Positions 6,863 through 9,939 of a stretch of DNA of 9,939 bases are shown piece after piece. The translations under genes were made by a program, and so were the position numbers. Positions within the stretch are counted from its first letter, which is position 1, and every line of letters begins with the position of its first letter. The notes beneath the pieces are model-generated. The model had not been told where the DNA came from. It saw nothing but the letters and a program-made list of their open reading frames with translations, and ran no database searches. The stretch is from Candidatus Kapaibacterium sp. (lineage in GTDB: Bacteria; Bacteroidota; Ignavibacteria; Kapaibacteriales; Kapaibacteriaceae): contig JAURNF010000049.1 in the NCBI GenBank assembly GCA_030830285.1, positions 1 through 9,939 on the forward strand. Reading direction: 5' to 3'.

Positions 6863-7719
6863 TGATGTCTGACGCTCGGCTTCATCGACGTGCGCTTCTG
6901 GCGCTCACCTTGTGCGCCATTCTGTGGAGCACTGGCGGATTCTTTATCAAGAGCATTCCCCTTGATGCGCTCACGATTGCTGGCGCGCGAAGTGCAATCG
7001 CTGCGCTCGTGATTTTTCTGTGGAACCGACGCGTAGCACCAACGTGGTCGAAGGCCCAGATTGGGAGCATCGTTTCCTACGCGCTCACCGTGATTCTCTT
7101 CGTCTCTGCAACGAAACTCACCACTGCGGCGAATGCCATCTTTCTCCAGTACACTGCACCAGTATGGGTTGCAATCCTCAGCTGGGCGATTGCCCGCGAG
7201 CGAGTCACGCGGTCTGATGTGGCATCTGTCGTGGCGGTGCTGATAGGCATGAGCGTGTTCTTCATCGATTCCCTCGAGGGTGGAACGGTGGTTGGAGACG
7301 TCGTAGCTGTCGCCAGTGGAGTTGCGTTTGCGGGGGTCGCGCTCTTTATGCGAGCGCAGCATGGCGTATCGACCATGGAGAGCATCCTCTTTGGCAACAT
7401 TCTCACCGCACTTGTGTGTCTGCCCTTCTTCACACCGTTTATCGGTGAGCCATCAGTGATGATCAATCTCGTGCTCCTTGGGGTGGTTCAGCTGGGCGTG
7501 TCGTACATCCTGTATGCCTGGGCCATGAAGTACGTCACCGCACTCGAAGCCGTGCTCATCACCGTGATTGAACCCCTTCTCAACCCGATCTGGGTTGGCA
7601 TTGGACATGGCGAGGTTCCATCGCAGACAGCAATTCTTGGCGGCCTCATCGTTGTTGGTGCCGTTATGACGCGTAATTTGCTGCATGCCAAACGCATTCA
7701 ACGAACAGCGGATCACTGA
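6862..7719 (+). CDS. EamA/DMT-superfamily transporter
   Basis: 285 aa with about ten membrane helices in two EamA repeats, the normal size for drug/metabolite transporters. The first repeat begins with LWSTGGFFIKSIPLDALTIA and carries an Arg in the following GARSAIAAL; the second begins near VVGDVVAVASGVAFAGVALF. The family motif near the end of the second repeat, ALEAVLITVIEPLLNPIWV, is clear. Substrates in this family range from amino acids to purines and exporters of toxic metabolites, so none can be assigned. The start is uncertain among GTG 6859, ATG 6862 and ATG 6865; the ATG at 6862 overlaps the previous stop as TGATG. The 3' end overlaps gmhA by 35 bases. Confidence 0.92.
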   Translation: MMSDARLHRRALLALTLCAILWSTGGFFIKSIPLDALTIAGARSAIAALVIFLWNRRVAPTWSKAQIGSIVSYALTVILFVSATKLTTAANAIFLQYTAPVWVAILSWAIARERVTRSDVASVVAVLIGMSVFFIDSLEGGTVVGDVVAVASGVAFAGVALFMRAQHGVSTMESILFGNILTALVCLPFFTPFIGEPSVMINLVLLGVVQLGVSYILYAWAMKYVTALEAVLITVIEPLLNPIWVGIGHGEVPSQTAILGGLIVVGAVMTRNLLHAKRIQRTADH

Positions 7720-8284
7720 CATCATTGGCGAGTCGATTGCGACCAAGCAGCGACTGGCCGAGGAATGTGCATCTGACATTGCAACGAGTGGCTCTGTGCT
7801 TGCGGCATGTGCAGCAGCGAACAAGCGCATCTTCTTTTGTGGCAACGGTGGCAGCGCCGCAGACAGTCAGCATCTCGCCGCCGAGCTCGTCGTGCGTCTC
7901 CGTAGCGGCATTGAGCGACGTGCTATTGCCGCACTCGCGCTCACCGTCGATACCAGCGTGCTCACCGCCGGTGGCAACGACTACGGGTTCGACAACGTGT
8001 TCGCACGTCAGATCGAAGCGTTTGGTCAACCCGGCGATGTGCTTGTTGCAATCACCACAAGTGGGACTTCCCCAAATGTTGTCCGTGCGGTCGAACAAGC
8101 TGCAACGCAGGGCGTTATCACCGTCGGTCTGTTGGGTGGCAATGGTGGAACACTGCGGTCGCTGTGCAATTACTCGGTGGTGGTTCCATCATCCGTGACC
8201 GCGCGCATTCAGGAGTCACACATCCTGATTGGACACATTTGGTGTGAAATGATCGAAGAAGCTGTGGCACCGGAGTTGTTTTAA
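7685..8284 (+). CDS. gmhA: Phosphoheptose isomerase (SIS domain)
   Basis: 199 aa, family length. GmhA converts sedoheptulose 7-phosphate to glycero-manno-heptose 7-phosphate, the first step of ADP- or GDP-heptose synthesis for lipopolysaccharide core or S-layer glycans. The SIS domain shows FCGNGGSAADSQHLAAEL (51-68), TTSGTSPNVVRA (124-135) and ESHILIGHIWCE (177-188). The metal and catalytic set expected for GmhA is present: His63, Glu67, Gln176 and His184. This favours GmhA over the related DiaA, which lacks these zinc ligands. The ATG lies 35 bases inside the transporter gene; no other Met occurs in the N-terminal half, so the overlap is probably genuine. The other heptose genes (hldE, gmhB) are not in the window. 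Confidence 0.94.
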   Translation: MPNAFNEQRITDIIGESIATKQRLAEECASDIATSGSVLAACAAANKRIFFCGNGGSAADSQHLAAELVVRLRSGIERRAIAALALTVDTSVLTAGGNDYGFDNVFARQIEAFGQPGDVLVAITTSGTSPNVVRAVEQAATQGVITVGLLGGNGGTLRSLCNYSVVVPSSVTARIQESHILIGHIWCEMIEEAVAPELF

Positions 8285-8306
8285 TTCCGACGTTTTGTAT
8301 TTTCGT
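8276..8306 (+). promoter_or_regulatory. Candidate promoter for tRNA-Thr
   Basis: TTG at 8276-8278 and TATTTTCG at 8299-8306 (one mismatch from TAnnTTTG) are separated by 20 bases, close to the Bacteroidota minus-33/minus-7 spacing. Transcription would begin about 10 bases before the tRNA. The upstream element lies in the last codons of gmhA, so read-through from the operon is also possible. Confidence 0.35.
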
Positions 8307-8322
8307 GCTCCCAAATCGGGTC

Positions 8323-8395
8323 GCCAACTTAGCTCAGCTGGTAGAGCAGCTGATTTGTAATCAGCAGGTCGCCGGTTCAAGTCCGGCAGTTGGCT
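8323..8395 (+). tRNA. tRNA-Thr (anticodon TGT)
   Basis: A 73-base cloverleaf. The acceptor arms GCCAACT (8323-8329) and AGTTGGC (8388-8394) pair fully, with T8395 as discriminator. The D arm is GCTC/GAGC with GG in the loop. The anticodon stem GCTGA/TCAGC encloses the loop TTTGTAA, giving anticodon TGT. The T arm is GCCGG TTCAAGT CCGGC. CCA is not encoded. It reads ACA codons. Confidence 0.97.
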
Positions 8396-8400
8396 CATAG

Positions 8401-8430
8401 AAAACGCCGCCCATATCGGGTGGCGTTTTT
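8401..8430 (+). terminator. Strong intrinsic terminator after tRNA-Thr
   Basis: Arms AAAACGCCGCCC (8401-8412) and GGGTGGCGTTTT (8418-8429) form a 12-bp stem (one G-T pair) with a 5-base loop, ending in a T-run. It lies five bases after the tRNA and would end both the tRNA transcript and read-through from the upstream six-gene operon. Confidence 0.88.
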
Positions 8431-8443
8431 CGTTTGTGGCAAA

Positions 8444-8684
8444 GGGGCGCCCCCTATCCGTAAGGGCGAGACGCCGTCTCATATCCCGTAAGGGCGAGGC
8501 GTCGCCTCGCCCCAACCATCCCCCGTAAGGGCGAGGCGTCGCCTCGCCCCAACCATCCCCCGTAAGGGCGAGGCGTCGCCTCGCCCCGACCATCCCCCGT
8601 AAGGGCGAGGCGTCGCCTCGCCCCAACCATCCCCCGTAAGGGCGAGGCGTCGCCTCGCCCCAACGCAGCGCCTCGCCCCAACGC
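8444..8684. repeat. REP-type hairpin array, 37-bp period
   Basis: This fills most of the gene-free stretch 8430-8741. Copies of GTAAGGGCGAGGCG begin with TAAGGG at 8489, 8526, 8563, 8600 and 8637, exactly 37 bases apart. Each holds a palindrome with arms GGGCGAGGCG and CGCCTCGCCC around a central T, then a spacer ending CCAACCATCCCCC. One spacer has a single base change (CCGACC in the third unit). A diverged unit lies at 8461-8488, and a 10-base palindrome GGGGCGCCCC at 8444-8453 looks like a collapsed copy. On the right, CGCCTCGCCCCAACGC is duplicated at 8651-8666 and 8669-8684. The GTAA-plus-hairpin layout and the neighbouring transposase identify these as REP elements. Open frames on either strand here are by-products of the repeat. 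Confidence 0.88.
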
Positions 8685-8741
8685 GTCACGTCGCGCGAGC
8701 CTCGGTACTCGATAGCGGATCTACTATCCACGGAGTATCGC

Positions 8742-9260
8742 ATGACCTACCGTCGCAAGAACTCACTTCGACTAGCCGGCTATCAGTACGACACAGCGGG
8801 TGCATACTTCATCACGTTGGTGGCACACCGACGTCGGCGCGAGTTCTCTCGAATTGTCGACGCAAACGTTGTACTCCTACGACTCGGCGAAATCATTCAC
8901 GAGGAGTGGATGGCTACGCCATCGATCCGTGAATACTCGTTTGTGCACGAGGACTACTTCGTCGTCATGCCAGACCATGTGCATGGTGTGATATGGTTAC
9001 TGGACAATCCTGCGTTGACCTTGCCTCTTCGTGCTGCATCAACAATCAGCAGCACATCCAACGGGTGTAAATCAGATTCGATCTCTAGTATTATCGGTGG
9101 TATCAAATCAAAAGTGACGAAGCGCTGGAGACACGAAACTGGTAGCGAGCAAGCTGTTGTCTGGCAACGCAGCTTTTCCGAATCAATCGTTCGCAGTAAT
9201 GATCACCTTCGACGCATTCGAGGCTATATCAAAGCAAATCCAAAGAAGTGGAGGGGATAA
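8742..9260 (+). mobile_element. REP-associated tyrosine transposase (RAYT, Y1/IS200-like)
   Basis: 172 aa single-strand-specific HUH endonuclease thought to mobilise or process REP hairpins. The HUH motif is MPDHVHGVIWLL (76-87) with His79 and His81. The conserved second half shows SSIIGGIKSKVTKRW (115-129), VVWQRSFSESIVR (139-151) and IRGYIKANPKKW (159-170), where Tyr162 matches the catalytic tyrosine of characterised RAYTs (the YI..NP motif). The N-terminus YRRKNSLRLAGYQYDTAGAY followed by FIT is also typical. The ATG is preceded by GGAG six bases upstream. It sits 57 bases after a REP array and shows no frameshift or lost catalytic residue, so it is probably functional. No REP copies lie downstream of it in the window. 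Confidence 0.93.
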
Positions 9261-9273
9261 GCGACGTTGATGC

Positions 9274-9939
9274 CTACCAGATCACCACCGGCACCGACAG
9301 CACGCCTTCTGCTGTCTCGAGGCATACCACAAATACGCCGGTAGCCAGCGCGTCGGTAGGCAGAATGATGGTTGAGGTTTGCGGATCGCGCACATTGCGC
9401 AACCACGCCATGGTGCTCAAGAGCGTGCCTTGGAGTCCAACGATGCGCACTTCGTGATGTCCGACGGCGCTGCTCGACCACGCGATTGCGAGCGTGTGAT
9501 CTTCGTTAGGCATAGCGCTCAGCATGCGAGGTCCAGACGGACCAATCGTGACGACACGCGACGAGCTCGCACACTGCAGCGCTTCGATACCGATCGATGC
9601 CTCGCCAGGCTCTGTGCAGGATGTTGTGCCCTCCGCACGTACGGCGATCGCGCGATCATTTGAGCCCGTGAGAAGCACCCGCACATCAAGCTTGAGGATA
9701 GTTGGCGGTGCAATGGCTTGACTCAGTTCGACGGTGATAACTGCATCTGCACCACTCCGTATGCGCGTAACACGACGCACATTTGGATGCGACACCACTG
9801 TGAGATCAATGACGTCCTCACGTGCAACAAGCGTCACGACGAGTGGACCCGGCACAGCGCCTCCAGTAGCAAAGGACAGTGGGATGCGAAGCACACCCCC
9901 TGTTTGACTCACCACGTTCTCAGAGCGCAACTGTAGTGA
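9274..9939 (-). CDS. C-terminal part of a probable secreted protein with T9SS-like sorting domain (truncated by window edge)
   Basis: 221 codons plus stop; the frame stays open to the window edge, so the start is outside (a TTG at 9930 is not a convincing start). The first part looks like a cohesin-like beta-sandwich (GGVLRIPLSFATGGAV, then strands ending near VRAEGTTSC). The last 75 or so residues resemble a type IX secretion (Por) C-terminal sorting domain: a strand pair HEVRIVGLQGTLL, then LPTDALATGVFVVCLETAEG and a short final strand VPVVIW. In Bacteroidota such domains route large proteins across the outer membrane. The sorting-domain call is by pattern and is moderately secure; the function of the protein is unknown. 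The stop lies 13 bases from the converging RAYT stop. Confidence 0.7.
   Translation of the reverse strand, partial: SLQLRSENVVSQTGGVLRIPLSFATGGAVPGPLVVTLVAREDVIDLTVVSHPNVRRVTRIRSGADAVITVELSQAIAPPTILKLDVRVLLTGSNDRAIAVRAEGTTSCTEPGEASIGIEALQCASSSRVVTIGPSGPRMLSAMPNEDHTLAIAWSSSAVGHHEVRIVGLQGTLLSTMAWLRNVRDPQTSTIILPTDALATGVFVVCLETAEGVLSVPVVIW

Noticed and set aside
6748..7362. 204-codon minus-strand frame across the exported protein and transporter genes
   Set aside because: Antisense to two supported genes, composition unlike a protein, no recognisable motif.
8461..8684. Possible CRISPR array because of regular 37-bp spacing
   Set aside because: The intervals between hairpins are only about 16 bases and nearly identical, so there are no unique spacers, and no cas genes are nearby.
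8216..8743. Open frame on the minus strand (175 codons) with repeated GEATPRPYGGWLGRGD-like peptides
   Set aside because: It is the translation of the 37-bp repeat, which shifts frame each unit and lacks stops, and it also runs antisense through the tRNA and gmhA. It is not a repeat protein.
9296..9316. 7-bp hairpin as a terminator between RAYT and the opposing gene
   Set aside because: It lies inside the opposing coding region and has no T-run on either strand.

Overview
The window reads as bacterial chromosome of moderate-to-high GC content, most likely from the Bacteroidota/Chlorobiota side of the tree (an Ignavibacteria- or Kapabacteria-like lineage is my guess). The clues are several close matches to the TAnnTTTG minus-7 promoter box of that group, and a truncated gene at the right edge whose C-terminus looks like a type IX secretion sorting domain. 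This is inference; no taxonomic marker gene is present.

Layout. Left block, minus strand (1-2634): a Rieske iron-sulfur protein gene overlaps a divergent cytochrome b gene by one base, followed by alanine dehydrogenase with its own promoter-like box and a hairpin terminator. Middle block, plus strand (2645-8284): six very tightly packed or overlapping genes: a DegT-family sugar aminotransferase, a LiaF/YvqF-like membrane protein, a class II CPD photolyase, an unrecognised exported protein, an EamA/DMT transporter and phosphoheptose isomerase GmhA. They are followed by tRNA-Thr(TGT) and a strong terminator. Right block: a gene-free stretch (8430-8741) holds a 37-bp-period array of REP-type hairpins, followed by an intact REP-associated tyrosine transposase (RAYT). 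Converging on it is the 3' part of a probable secreted protein on the minus strand.

How they work together. Rieske plus cytochrome b suggests a small quinol-oxidising membrane module, but the cytochrome b has lost both n-side heme (bH) ligands, and the Rieske lacks two residues that normally raise the cluster potential. The aminotransferase and GmhA suggest envelope polysaccharide or heptose metabolism; their operon partners (membrane protein, photolyase, exported protein, exporter) fit an envelope/stress theme only loosely. The REP array with adjacent RAYT is a self-contained repeat-and-transposase pair.

The strongest leads are the apparently single-heme cytochrome b and the REP/RAYT locus, which includes a diverged unit whose hairpin is preserved by a compensatory pair change. 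I saw no CRISPR array, prophage or obviously new defence system.
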